A stretch of 64,000 nt of DNA from Limnomonas spitsbergensis. Its lineage: Eukaryota > Chlorophyta > Chlorophyceae > Chlamydomonadales. The DNA lies in assembly GCA_037349105.1 (NCBI GenBank), contig JAYJMM010000041.1, positions 4,216,001 through 4,280,000 on the forward strand. Direction: 5' to 3'. The notes below the pieces were generated by a model. It ran no database searches and was not told where the DNA came from. It saw nothing but the letters and a program-made list of their open reading frames with translations. Positions 53,105-64,000 of the stretch are shown here, in pieces; the stretch's first letter is position 1; every line of letters starts with the position of its first letter. The position numbers and the translations under genes were made by a program.

Positions 53105-53640
53105 ACGTTCCATCCTACCCACCCTCAATCCAGAAATCCTCCACCCTAGGGCTGCTGAGCAATGAGGCCTGTTTTGCTTGAATTACACATCCCCTGGCGA
53201 TTATGAACAGAGATACAGATGCCCCCAGCTATGACTATTGTGACTGCACAAACATTATTGGGCTGCTGCAAGTATGGAGCAACTGGTAGAACATACCAGC
53301 CAGGCCACCCTCAATCCAGAAAACCATCACCCTAGGGCTGCTGAGCAATGAGGCCTGTTTTGCTTGAATTACACATCCCCTGGCGATTATGAACAGAGAT
53401 ACAGATGCCCCCAGCTATGACTATTGCGACTGCACAAACATTATTGGGCTGCTGCAAGTATGGAGCAACTGGTAGGACATACCAGCCAGGCCACCCTCTG
53501 CCCAGAAATCCTCCACCCTAGAGCTGCTGAGCAATGAGGCCTGTTTTGCTTGAATTGCACATCCCCTGGAAGTTATGAACAGAGTTACAGATGCCCCCGG
53601 ATAGGACTTTTATGACTGCACACAAATCCTCTGATGCCTC
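53105..53640 (+). repeat. ~186-bp tandem satellite (right copy 1)
   Basis: Nearly three units; same family as 22541-23110. Confidence 0.8.
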
Positions 53641-54259
53641 TTGCCGGCCACTTGAGGTGTCTCGAGACTGTATGCGATGTTGTCTGTTATCTTGAAATCC
53701 TCTTTTGCTGTTGGACCCTAGCTTACATGGCCGTCAGCATTTTCCTGGCAGGCATGATTTTGGTGCGATAGGCTGATATCAACAGTTGATTTATTTACAT
53801 GGTCAACGGACAGTGGTTCTCTTAGTGAGTTGTTCCCTCAACCTTGAGTCAGCTGCATGGACAACATGTTATGTTGCTGCAACAAGTTCCTCAGAGTCTT
53901 GCCGTGCCACGAATGATTATATATACATACACTTATGTATCGTATTTTAAACACACCTCGCGACTCACCAGGCCGATTTTTAAGCCCGGGACAATACGGA
54001 ATCAACGCATCAGTCCCGGGGGCGCAAAAGTCTCCACCATGGCCGGCAACGCTACACAAAACATGAATAATTACTACATTCATTAGGAACTTCGCCTTTT
54101 CGTAACGTTGCCGGCCATGGTGGAGACTTTCGCGCCCCTGAGAAAAAAGGGGTTTTGGAGGATGCGGCCCGTGGGGGGAGTTGGAGACCCCGCCCATCCC
54201 CTGGTGAGTTGGTGCCTCAAGCCCGGATGCATGTCATTTGCACACAATTTTAATTTTGA
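53641..54259. other. 3' flank of hydrolase copy R1, with hairpin
   Basis: Mirror of 1706-2385. The hairpin arms are at about 54023-54055 and 54110-54142. No gene. Confidence 0.6.
54023..54142. repeat. Long inverted repeat (hairpin), copy R1
   Basis: Same 33-bp arms as at 1822-1942, again just beyond the hydrolase stop codon. Confidence 0.75.
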
Positions 54260-56473
54260 TCACAGCCGCACCGCCATGTGCGGGTTGCAAAAGTCGTTTA
54301 GTACGGCCGCAATTGCCACAGTGCTCAAAGAGTCTGTGCAGCCGCCATGCTCGTTCAGCTTGATGCATGGGCCCATGCTGTCACTGTCCATTTCGCATGA
54401 TGGGTGTACCCCGTCACAAAACGCCGGACGGAAAGGTTTGGCACTCGAAATAGCATCGTAGTCGACATGCACAACGTGCTTCCCCGCTTGCCGAGTCCAG
54501 TTGGATATATATTCGTTGTAGTTCCTACGAGGTAGGAGGACGCAATGATGTTCGGGTGTTGTGTGATTTCAGGTTACATGCCATGCAAATTCAGAATGCC
54601 CCACATGTGAATGAAGGAAGAAGACCCCGCATCAGGCGAATTCAGGCGAATTCAGGCAAAATCACCAACCTGATGTCTTCCCTTGGGCCTGCCAAGTGCA
54701 TGTTGAACACGTAGACTCGAGGGACTGCAGCTTCATGCACATGCAGTCTGCCTAAGCCTTCCAGGACCCTGTTGAGCTTGGGCAGGTTGACATCTGAGAG
54801 AAGGCCGTCCGGCTGATTACGGTACCAGGCCCACACACCGGTGACAAAGATGGTGCGCGCGAAGTTGCTGCCCTGCTCCTCAACCATGGCGGAGATGGCA
54901 GTCCAGAAATGGTCCTGCCCCTCAAGATCGTTCATCCAGAAATATAACACGTCCAAGAGCGGTTCCTCGCCCTCAGGGGCACGCTCTCCTGGCGCTGCGC
55001 CATCCCACCTGACAAAAAGAAAGATGAGCGACCAAACATGCATCAGTTTCTAGCAAGCACCTGGGGAATGAGGATTGAGGAGACAAGTACAATGGCAACA
55101 AGGCAGGATTGAAAATTGGCAGCATTTTTCTTCTTTTAAGCAGAGCAAGAAAGACGTATACACCAGACACTGGCACACGATGAATGTCAACAAGCTATGT
55201 GGAAAACAGGCACACCGGCAGGCGGCTGAGAGTGGGGGCTAATTGTGGCACAAGAAGTGTGGCTAAGTGTGGTCAATGTGTGGGCTTGGTTCAAGAGACA
55301 TGATGACAGGTATAGGGGGGTCACATACTGTGTCGTGGGTAGGGTGCATGGAAGGTGCAGTGAGGCATCGAAATGGTGCCAGCAGTGTGCTGGAAGGGTA
55401 TGCAACCCCACCTCTTGGAAAAGCCGTGGCTTCCGCCCAGACGCAATGCGACTTTGTGGCGGCGCACGGGGTGGAGTAAGTCTGTGAACCACTCCTCCCG
55501 TTCAGCCTTTGAGCAGCCTTCGCCACCTAGCTCGTGGAGGTCACGGTGGCTCCAGAGTCGATAGCGCGCATCATTCCACGTGTGAGACTCTATGTGGCTG
55601 TTAAGCTGCCTTGCCATAGACACGAAGCGGCTAAATGTCTGGCATTTGGAAGAATGAAATGCAGATGATATGAAATCCAACAGTACTGTGGTGGTATCAT
55701 GCCATTATAATCCTGGTCTAAGTTGCTTGTGTGTCACAACTTAGGGGGGGAGGGCTTCCCATGCAACAAGACACAATGTGCATACAAGGTTTGGGGCATG
55801 AGATCTTTGACCTTTGGTGGGAGAGAAATACATGTGAATTTCATCTATTAGGGTTGGTATTACTTAAGGCAGCATATAACCTGTGTGGGAGGGACCCTTC
55901 AATTCCTGACCTGCCGCAGTAGGCTGTCCCCTACGAAGATGATTCGCGTGACTCCACTGGCATGAAGATAAGGCACTGCCTCGCGGGGCCGCAGGCTCAT
56001 TGCGGAGCACCCGCTGTGAGTTTGCCAGATGTGGTCGAGAGGCCAGCCATCGCCGGTACCAGACCGATCTTGGGTGAAAGACCCATGGAGCATGTCAGAG
56101 ATGTTAGAGCAGTGATGGTGGCAGTTACTATCTGTGGGCGGCAAATCCAAACCGGCTTCATGTCCCGAGGGTGCATGATGTTGCAGGCCCGGTGGGCATG
56201 GGGCCACAGAGAAATTCCCTGAGGCGACGATGGGGCAGCTGCTGGTGTCACCTAAGCCGCCTGTAAGCGCGGCTTCAAAGCTTTGGAGCCCTTGCGTGCC
56301 CTCCATGTCCGCAACCCAGCTGCTAAGGTTGAAGGCATTTGGGCGCGCACAGCGATATGTGTTCCGCCGCGCCCGATGATGCAGACAGCCGGCCTCTGTC
56401 GATCCATGGTCGCAGATGAAGCAAGTTGACTCATGAGGCTCGTATGTGTAACACAGATTTGGCGCACGGGATG
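54260..56473 (-). CDS. SGNH/GDSL-type hydrolase, multi-exon (copy R1)
   Basis: Exons on the minus strand: 56473-55911 (187 codons, acceptor TTTTGTAG), 55638-55325, 55008-54670, 54524-54260. A further 5' exon is needed for a start codon and is not certain; a frame with a hydrophobic N-terminus (LRPLFALRLLLRGRQF) at 56888-56484 is a possible but unproven signal-peptide exon. The first exon is Cys-rich (YEPHESTCFICDHG) and ends in FVGDSLLRQ, with the SGNH nucleophile Ser. The last exon has CDGVHPSCE, supplying the DxxH Asp and His. A secreted or Golgi glycan esterase of the PC-esterase/TBL type is the closest idea; other SGNH families are possible. All exon frames are open, so the gene may be functional. 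Confidence 0.62.
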
Positions 56474-57225
56474 CTACAAAATGTCAGAAATTCGCAACGA
56501 GGGAAGATGCTGGAGTGGGAGAGAGTAGCAAAATTTCAGGGAGGCAGCAGGGTTTGGGCATGTGGGTAGCAGGTATGTCGGGCGGGAGGCTGATCAGGGT
56601 GTCAGGCCAGGTCAGGTCAGGACAGGGCAGACAGGGTGAAGGCATGTGCACAATTGGGAGGCAGTAAACTAAGGAGAAGAGGGTTGAGCGGGATTCAGTC
56701 GGCGAGGGAGGCGTGGGGACTGGGCAGTTTATGGAATGATCGTGATGGTCCCCTGGTGAGATGGCAGGTGAATGCGGAGCTTGGGAGGAACCAATCAAAC
56801 AAAGGGAAAGAAGGAATTGGCGGCCTCTTAGCAACAATCGGAGGGCAAACAAAGGGCGGAGGCGCAAAAGTGGATATGTTAACTTCAAATAAAATAAAGT
56901 GGAAGTCAGTGACTGATGTCACATCAGTGATGTGTGACGACCGTGTGACAGCAGGAGTGAGTGTGTGGCGGTACAAACTGTGACTGTGAATGAGGACCCC
57001 TCCCATAGTAAGTAGGGCTCACATAATGAGGAGAGGGAAACGACTTTGAGTTCATCACCGTACTATATACGGTATATACTGAGTTTGTTACCGTACTATA
57101 TACCGTATGCTGAGTTTAAATTAGGCAGGGATTCAGAAATGTTAGCTTTTATATTAGGCAGGAATTCAGGACTTAACTATTGCATTGGGTTTGGCCGCTC
57201 TTTTATAGCATCCTGAATGAATGAC
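56474..57225. other. 5' flank of hydrolase copy R1
   Basis: Contains the possible 5' exon mentioned for R1, an AACCAATC (CCAAT-type) motif near 56788, GTCAGG repeats near 56607 and two TACCGTACTATATAC-type repeats near 57057-57105. The part up to about 56990 is duplicated at 63490-64000. No firm gene. Confidence 0.4.
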
Positions 57226-57227
57226 CT

Positions 57228-59008
57228 ACCTGCTGAAACGCCGGCGGTCGCCACGAGGCCAAACAAGCAATACGAAGACAACAGGAGGAGAAGGAGCTGC
57301 TTGGACGTTGTTGGCAGTATTCCCACCCGCAGTATTCCAATTATCATGATGCTGTCAGTACAGATACTGTCAGGTGTTGTGCTTGATTGACGGCGATTAC
57401 CAGCGATTGGCTGCATGGAAGGGAAAGCAGAGAGATAGATCACTCATGTACCGTATGTGTGCTGAGTAGGTTTTTATTTAGGGTTCAGTGGTCGGAGATA
57501 AAAGTGAATGGGATGCAGTGAGACATTTCCTGGACCAGCACACACTACAAGCAGCAAGCATCTTTGCACCCTCAAAGGGCCATGGGCGCTCAGAGGCCAT
57601 GGGCGCTCAAAGGGCAATGGACGCTGAAAGGGCAATGGACGCTCAGAGGGCGCTCAAGAAGTAATGGCCGCTCAGAGGCTAATGGGCGCTCAGAGGTAAT
57701 GGGCGCTCAGAGGGCAATGGGCGCTCAAGAGGTAATGGGCGCTCAGAAGGCAATGGGCGCTCAGAGGGGACTACTGGTATTATAGAGCAGAGCTTTTAGA
57801 CGGTCGAGGCCCGATTGGTGCACACCTGCTCTCCTGCAGCCGGGGTGTGACATCCTAGCTAGTCCGCTTCGCCCACAGCCTCTCACCTCATCCACATGGC
57901 TGCCGCACACGTACTTGTCCCCACTTTCATCCTCCTCAACATCCTGCAGCGACAGCAACAAAAACCAAAATCACTTCAGCACACCAGGACAACCAGTCAG
58001 GGTTCAGGAGGGCCCAAATCCTTCACCCGGAACCAGTACGGGAACGGGCCACCTCTCAGAACAAGCGCCAGGCATGCCCTCCAGATCCCGCCCAAGGGCT
58101 CAATCCTCACCGGGTCTGCCACAAAATCTTTGAGGTCATGCATCGCCAACGCTTCGACTGCCGCAACTCCCTCCTCCACAGCGTCCTGCAATGCTCCTCG
58201 GGACACGATGGGTTGCGGCGCCTGCAGGTAGGCAGGTGGGGGAGGGCGCAAGGAATCGCCTTAGTCGTCGTATGCTGCAGCACCTGCAGAAGGCGCACTG
58301 GCAGGTGAAGAGACACAACGTAAGAGCGACCAGGTGCAAGAGCGACCAGGTGGACGGATGGCATCCATGACGGGGGGCGACCAGGTGCAAGAGCGAGAGT
58401 GGAGGGGCACAAGGTGTGAGTGTATCGGGGGGGCACTAGATAGGCTAGAGTGCAAGGGCTGGGGCACCAGTTTGTGGGTTCTCGTGCGCATTACGTTGTT
58501 GTTCATGGCCCCGCGGCACTCTCAGCCCCCCTATCAGCCCCCACCTTCCACTAGCACCCCCACCTGGCCTTGGGTCCCATGGGCGTGTGGAGAAGGGGCC
58601 ACGGGGCCGCGGCGTCGTGTGGGCTGGGGGGAGGCTGGTGCTGGGGAAGAGGTCCCACCCCCCATGTTGGAGTGGACCTGCATCAGCAACAGCAAGAAGC
58701 AAGAAGCACGTTTCGTCATGTGATACTCATTTACACACATCAGCAATCTCGTCACCTAGTTATGGCTGGTGCATTCCTCGAAAGCCACGAACTTTCGTTT
58801 ACGGTACTGTATTTCTCTCTGCACTTCCCCTCCTCCCTCCCTACCGGTATCCCCTTCCCTTCTCCTTTCCCCTTGGGCTCGATAAACAAAAGTATTCCCA
58901 ACTCCCTCTCACCGTATCCCCAGCAGCAGCAGCCGACAGGCTCTTGACTTGAACATGCGTCAACGCCTCTCTCTCAGTCGCCGCCCCAGAAGGGGTGACC
59001 GAAGGCCC
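57228..59008 (-). CDS. Unrecognised multi-exon gene candidate
   Basis: A chain of phase-0 exon candidates with GT-AG borders on the minus strand: 59008-58913 (32 codons), about 58679-58566 (VHSNMGGGTSSPAPA...), 58221-58027 (65 codons, SRGALQDAVEEGVAAVEALA and RIEPLGGIWRACLALVLRGG), 57943-57887 (DVEEDESGDKYVCGSHVDE) and about 57361-57228. The agreement of phase across borders is the main support. The 65-codon exon has the composition of a real globular protein. No family is recognised, start and stop are not fixed, and the 57.56-57.78 kb repeat would be intronic. This gene lies between the two duplicated hydrolase segments and is present once in the window. Confidence 0.35.
57564..57777. repeat. 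~18-bp tandem repeat
   Basis: About eleven degenerate units of the type GGGCGCTCAGAGGGCAAT, not keeping a strict length. A plus-strand open frame over it is low-complexity only. Confidence 0.85.
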
Positions 59009-59285
59009 CTGTGAAGGGCAAAAATATATGTTGATCACCGCACAGTGCAAATATTCCAGTACGCGCGACCAAGCAAGGAAGGTGTTCCAATAATCAAGTA
59101 TCCACCTTGGCTTTAGACCTGCTGCTGAGCTGAGGCGTGGTCGCCTGGAATATTGTAAAGACGCCACAACTCATTTCTCAACCGGCTGACGGCAATGCGA
59201 TAGGGAGTCAAGCGTCACGTTAAGGCCGTGTTTCCATTGGAGATTGAGGTGAGCAGCTGGGCTGTAAGTAAGTCCCACTTGGGTG
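59009..59285. other. Non-coding
   Basis: Nothing recognised, apart from the likely upstream continuation of the multi-exon gene candidate on the minus strand. Confidence 0.4.
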
Positions 59286-60117
59286 TACACTTGCCGCGGA
59301 GTCGCTGGCGGAGCGCTGGGCGGCAGGCCCGTCGTACGCTTCCGCTAGCGCGCCTGCCACTCTTCGCCCACGTCGTACGGTGCAGGTGCAGTCGCAGTCA
59401 AGGAAAAAATTGAGCTGAGCAGAGCAGCCAATCCCATTGTAATAAAAAATGAAAGGCCCAGGTCGACGGTGCGCAGGTTGGGTGTGGGTCACGACGCGCC
59501 TGGTCTGGTCTGGTCTGGGTAGGGAGAGTCTGTTCCGCGTGCTCGCGTCCTCTTCCCGATATATTTTCAATTTCCTTTCAGTTAAGTTCCAATTGATAGG
59601 AAATGAGAGCCGTAAGACGTACTGTCGCAACCAACATCTGGGGGATCAGGACATCGGCTTGTGTGTTGATGGCTGTATCAAGCGGGAAGACGGGAAAAGT
59701 CATGGGTACAAGATATCGTGTGGTGTGATTTAGGTGACAGGCAAACATTGGTAAGCAGCTTGCATGGCTTCACCTGTGCACCCGTACATCGCCCCATGTG
59801 CCCGTGCTACCACCTGTGTACATGGGTGCCAGAGCAATTGAAGTCCCAATGTGAACTTGTTAACTTCTGTTGTTGTGAGATGCTGAGTCCAACTATAGGT
59901 TGCTGGGACGTACTGTTAAGATGGGTAGCCTCTCCTCCATCTGACTGTTGACATAGGTGGCCTCTCCTCCATCTGACTGTTGGTTACCTAGTCTTGCCCA
60001 TCATCAACAGGCAGACTAAATCTCGTGTTCATTTGAGCATATCCCTTGGACCACATGAAGAAGGTTGAAATGCATGAACACAATTAGGTGTTGTGCCACA
60101 AAACGTTCCATCCTACC
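59286..60117. repeat. Fragment of repeat Y fused to repeat Z (right copy 2)
   Basis: About 95 bp of Y (from GCGGAGTCGCTGGCGG) switch to Z at CGTCGTAC|GGTGCAGG, then Z runs to the satellite. The switch occurs at a GTAC shared by Y and Z. Confidence 0.65.
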
Positions 60118-60640
60118 CACCCTCAATCCAGAAATCCTCCACCCTAGGGCTGCTGAGCAATGAGGCCTGTTTTGCTTGAATTACACATCCCCTGGCGATT
60201 ATGAACAGAGATACAGATGCCCCCAGCTATGACTATTGTGACTGCACAAACATTATTGGGCTGCTGCAAGTATGGAGCAACTGGTAGAACATACCAGCCA
60301 GGCCACCCTCAATCCAGAAAACCATCACCCTAGGGCTGCTGAGCAATGAGGCCTGTTTTGCTTGAATTACACATCCCCTGGCGATTATGAACAGAGATAC
60401 AGATGCCCCCAGCTATGACTATTGCGACTGCACAAACATTATTGGGCTGCTGCAAGTATGGAGCAACTGGTAGGACATACCAGCCAGGCCACCCTCTGCC
60501 CAGAAATCCTCCACCCTAGAGCTGCTGAGCAATGAGGCCTGTTTTGCTTGAATTGCACATCCCCTGGAAGTTATGAACAGAGTTACAGATGCCCCCGGAT
60601 AGGACTTTTATGACTGCACACAAATCCTCTGATGCCTCTT
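60118..60640 (+). repeat. ~186-bp tandem satellite (right copy 2)
   Basis: Near-identical to 53105-53640, offset by about 7.0 kb. Confidence 0.8.
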
Positions 60641-61257
60641 GCCGGCCACTTGAGGTGTCTCGAGACTGTATGCGATGTTGTCTGTTATCTTGAAATCCTC
60701 TTTTGCTGTTGGACCCTAGCTTACATGGCCGTCAGCATTTTCCTGGCAGGCATGATTTTGGTGCGATAGGCTGATATCAACAGTTGATTTATTTACATGG
60801 TCAACGGACAGTGGTTCTCTTAGTGAGTTGTTCCCTCAACCTTGAGTCAGCTGCATGGACAACATGTTATGTTGCTGCAACAAGTTCCTCAGAGTCTTGC
60901 CGTGCCACGAATGATTATATATACATACACTTATGTATCGTATTTTAAACACACCTCGCGACTCACCAGGCCGATTTTTAAGCCCGGGACAATACGGAAT
61001 CAACGCATCAGTCCCGGGGGCGCAAAAGTCTCCACCATGGCCGGCAACGCTACACAAAACATGAATAATTACTACATTCATTAGGAACTTCGCCTTTTCG
61101 TAACGTTGCCGGCCATGGTGGAGACTTTCGCGCCCCTGAGAAAAAAGGGGTTTTGGAGGATGCGGCCCGTGGGGGGAGTTGGAGACCCCGCCCATCCCCT
61201 GGTGAGTTGGTGCCTCAAGCCCGGATGCATGTCATTTGCACACAATTTTAATTTTGA
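60641..61257. other. 3' flank of hydrolase copy R2, with hairpin
   Basis: Direct repeat of 53641-54259. No gene. Confidence 0.6.
61021..61140. repeat. Long inverted repeat (hairpin), copy R2
   Basis: Third copy of the 33-bp-arm hairpin, in the same position relative to the hydrolase gene. Confidence 0.75.
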
Positions 61258-63489
61258 TCACAGCCGCACCGCCATGTGCGGGTTGCAAAAGTCGTTTAGT
61301 ACGGCCGCAATTGCCACAGTGCTCAAAGAGTCTGTGCAGCCGCCATGCTCGTTCAGCTTGATGCATGGGCCCATGCTGTCACTGTCCATTTCGCATGATG
61401 GGTGTACCCCGTCACAAAACGCCGGACGGAAAGGTTTGGCACTCGAAATAGCATCGTAGTCGACATGCACAACGTGCTTCCCCGCTTGCCGAGTCCAGTT
61501 GGATATATATTCGTTGTAGTTCCTACGAGGTAGGAGGACGCAATGATGTTCGGGTGTTGTGTGATACTGTGATTTCAGGTTACATGCCATGCAAATTCAG
61601 AATGCCCCACATGTGAATGAAGGAAGAAGACCCCGCGTCAGGCGAAACCAGGCGAATTCAGGCAAAATCACCAACCTGATGTCTTCCCTTGGGCCTGCCA
61701 AGTGCATGTTGAACACGTAGACTCGAGGGACTGCAGCTTCATGCACATGCAGTCTGCCTAAGCCTTCCAGGACCCTGTTGAGCTTGGGCAGGTTGACATC
61801 TGAGAGAAGGCCGTCCGGCTGATTACGGTACCAGGCCCACACACCGGTGACAAAGATGGTGCGCGCGAAGTTGCTGCCCTGCTCCTCAACCATGGCGGAG
61901 ATGGCAGTCCAGAAATGGTCCTGCCCCTCAAGATCGTTCATCCAGAAATATAACACGTCCAAGAGCGGTTCCTCGCCCTCAGGGGCACGCTCTCCTGGCG
62001 CTGCGCCATCCCACCTGACAAAAAGAAAGATGAGCGACCAAACATGCATCAGTTTCTAGCAAGCACCTGGGGAATGAGGATTGAGGAGACAAGTACAATG
62101 GCAACAAGGCAGGATTGAAAATTGGCAGCATTTTTCTTATTTTAAGCAGAGCAAGAAAGACGTATACACCAGACACTGGCACACGATGAATGTCAACAAG
62201 CTATGTGGAAAACAGGCACACCGGCAGGCGGCTGAGAGTGGGGGCTAATTATGGCACAAGAAGTGTGGCTAAGTGTGGTCAATGTGTGGGCTTGGTTCAA
62301 GAGACATGATGACAGGTATAGGGGGGTCACATACTGTGTCGTGGGTAGGGTGCATGGAAGGTGCAGTGAGGCATCGAAATGGTGCCAGCAGTGTGCTGGA
62401 AGGGTATGCAACCCCACCTCTTGGAAAAGCCGTGGCTTCCGCCCAGACGCAATGCGACTTTGTGGCGGCGCACGGGGTGGAGTAAGTCTGTGAACCACTC
62501 CTCCCGTTCAGCCTTTGAGCAGCCTTCGCCACCTAGCTCGTGGAGGTCACGGTGGCTCCAGAGTCGATAGCGCGCATCATTCCACGTGTGAGACTCTATG
62601 TGGCTGTTAAGCTGCCTTGCCATAGACACGAAGCGGCTAAATGTCTGGCATTTGGCAGAATGAAATGCAGATGATATGATTATTTTTAAATCCAACAGTA
62701 CTGTGGTGGTATCATGCCATTATAATCCTGGTCTAAGTTGCTTGTGTGTCACAACTTAGGGGGGGAGGGCTTCCCATGCAACAAGACACAATGTGCATAC
62801 AAGGTTTAGGGCATGAGATCTTAGACCTTTGGGGGGAGAGGAAATACATGTGAATATCATCTATCAGGGTTGGTATTACTAAAGGCAGCATATAACCTGT
62901 ATGGGAGGGACCCTTCAATTCCTGACCTGCCGCAGTAGGCTGTCCCCTACGAAGATGATTCGCGTGACTCCACTGGCATGAAGATAAGGCACTGCCTCGC
63001 GGGGCCGCAGGCTCATCGCGGAGCACCCGCTGTGCATTTGCCAGATGTGGTCGAGAGGCCAGCCATCGCCGGTACCAGACCGATCTTGGGTGAAAGACCC
63101 ATGGAGCATGTCAGAGATGTTAGAGCAGTGATGGTGGCAGTTACTATCTGTGGGCGGCAAATCCAAACCGGCTTCATGTCCCGAGGGTGCATGATGGTGC
63201 AGGCCCGGTGGGCATGGGGCCACAGAGAAATTCCCTGAGGCGACGATGGGGCAGCTGCTGGTGTCACCTAAGCCGCCTGTAAGCGCGGCTTCAAAGCTTT
63301 GGAGCCCTTGCGTGCCCTCCATGTCCGCAACCCAGCTGCTAAGGTTGAAGGCATTTGGGCGCGCACAGCGATATGTGTTCCGCCGCGCCCGATGATGCAG
63401 ACAGCCGGCCTCTGTCGATCCATGGTCACAGATGAAGCAAGTTGACTCATGAGGCTCGTATGTGTAACACAGATTTGGCGCACGGGATG
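61258..63489 (-). CDS. SGNH/GDSL-type hydrolase, multi-exon (copy R2)
   Basis: Direct duplicate of R1, about 7.0 kb away. Exons: 63489-62927, 62644-62331, 62014-61676, 61522-61258. FVGDSLLRQ closes the first listed exon and CDGVHPSCE lies in the last. All frames are open and R1 and R2 differ by scattered substitutions (for example HIWQMHSG versus HIWQTHSG) and an 8-bp indel in the last intron. The upstream exon is again not certain; the frame at 63883-63500 is the counterpart of the R1 candidate. Same family assignment and caveats as R1. Confidence 0.62.
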
Positions 63490-64000
63490 CTACAAAATGT
63501 CAGAAATTCGCAATGAGGGAAGATGCTGGAGTGGGAGAGAGTAGCACAATTTCAGGGAGGCAGCAGGGTTTGGGCATGTGGGTAGCAGGTATGTCGGGCG
63601 GGAGGCTGGTCAGGGTGTCAGGCCAGGTCAGGTCAGGACAGGGCAGACAGGGTGAAGGCATGTGCACAGTTGAAAGGCAGTAAACTAAGGAGAAGAGGGT
63701 AGAGCGGGATTCAGTCGGCGAGGGAGGCGTGGGGACTGGGCAGTTTATGGAATGATCGTGATGGTCCCCTGGTGAGATGGCAGGTGAATGCGGAGCTTGG
63801 GAGGAACCAATCAAACAAAGGGAAAGAAGGAATTGGCAGCCTCTTAGCAACAATCGGAGGGCAAACAAAGGGCGGAGGCGCAAAGGTGGATCAAGGTGAT
63901 ATGTTTAGTTCAAGGTGATATGTTTAGATCAAGGTGATATGTTTAGTTCAAATAAAATAAAGTGGCAGTCAGTGACTGATGTCACATCAGTGATGTGTGA
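63490..64000. other. 5' flank of hydrolase copy R2
   Basis: Duplicate of 56474-56990 except for three tandem 23-bp units (TCAAGGTGATATGTTTAG core) at about 63891-63950, where R1 has one shorter form. Window ends here. Confidence 0.5.

Noticed and set aside
55187..55526. Several overlapping open frames opposite or beside the hydrolase exons (also at 439-778 and 62193-62532)
   Set aside because: They are other-frame shadows of exon 2 and the following intron.
56484..56888. Frame with hydrophobic N-terminus as the confirmed first exon of the hydrolase
   Set aside because: Position and composition fit a signal-peptide exon, but the splice join could not be fixed, so it is mentioned only as a possibility.

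Overview
This window is eukaryotic nuclear DNA, most likely from a green alga, though I cannot name the species. The host-type genes are broken by GT-AG introns of roughly 80-320 bp. Almost everything else is nested or tandemly duplicated transposable elements and mini/satellite DNA. I saw no tRNA, rRNA, CRISPR array or bacterial-type operon.

Layout. (1) 1-4.8 kb: the 3' part of an intron-containing SGNH/GDSL-type hydrolase gene, a strong hairpin, a ~186-bp satellite, and two dispersed repeats (Z, Y). (2) 4.85-9.45 kb: a ~4-kb insertion (X) with a 43-bp minisatellite, itself carrying a 1,243-bp non-autonomous hAT-like element, inside a minus-strand Ty3/gypsy remnant. (3) 9.45-22.54 kb: the most interesting element, a plus-strand Ty3/gypsy-type retrotransposon. 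Its pol reads RT, RNase H, a cytosine-C5 DNA methyltransferase, an HHCC/DDE integrase and a PHD finger. Its gag is very large with one zinc knuckle. The coding is interrupted only by two in-frame amber codons and one gag/pol frame change. (4) 22.5-26.7 kb: satellite, then a minus-strand host-type gene with a GCR1_C-like segment, an HMG-box-like segment and a low-complexity tail, with a 37-bp minisatellite that is probably intronic. (5) 26.7-52.1 kb: a tandem array of a defective minus-strand gypsy element. Four LTR-like copies are shared between neighbours, and each internal region has the same insertions (X between RT and RNase H, Y after a truncated integrase), so the array amplified after those insertions. 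(6) 52.1-64 kb: two direct copies (about 7.0 kb apart) of the hydrolase-gene segment on the minus strand, inverted relative to the left-edge copy, with a different multi-exon gene candidate between them.

How the parts relate. The methyltransferase retroelement would make its own capsid, reverse transcriptase and integrase. The added methyltransferase and PHD finger suggest that it marks or reads chromatin at its own copies or target sites; that role is inference. The gypsy array, X, Y and the hAT-like element look defective or non-autonomous. The three hydrolase copies flank the TE island and define a large inverted duplication.

Limits: exon boundaries and repeat edges were read by eye, family names come from motifs, and no database search was possible.
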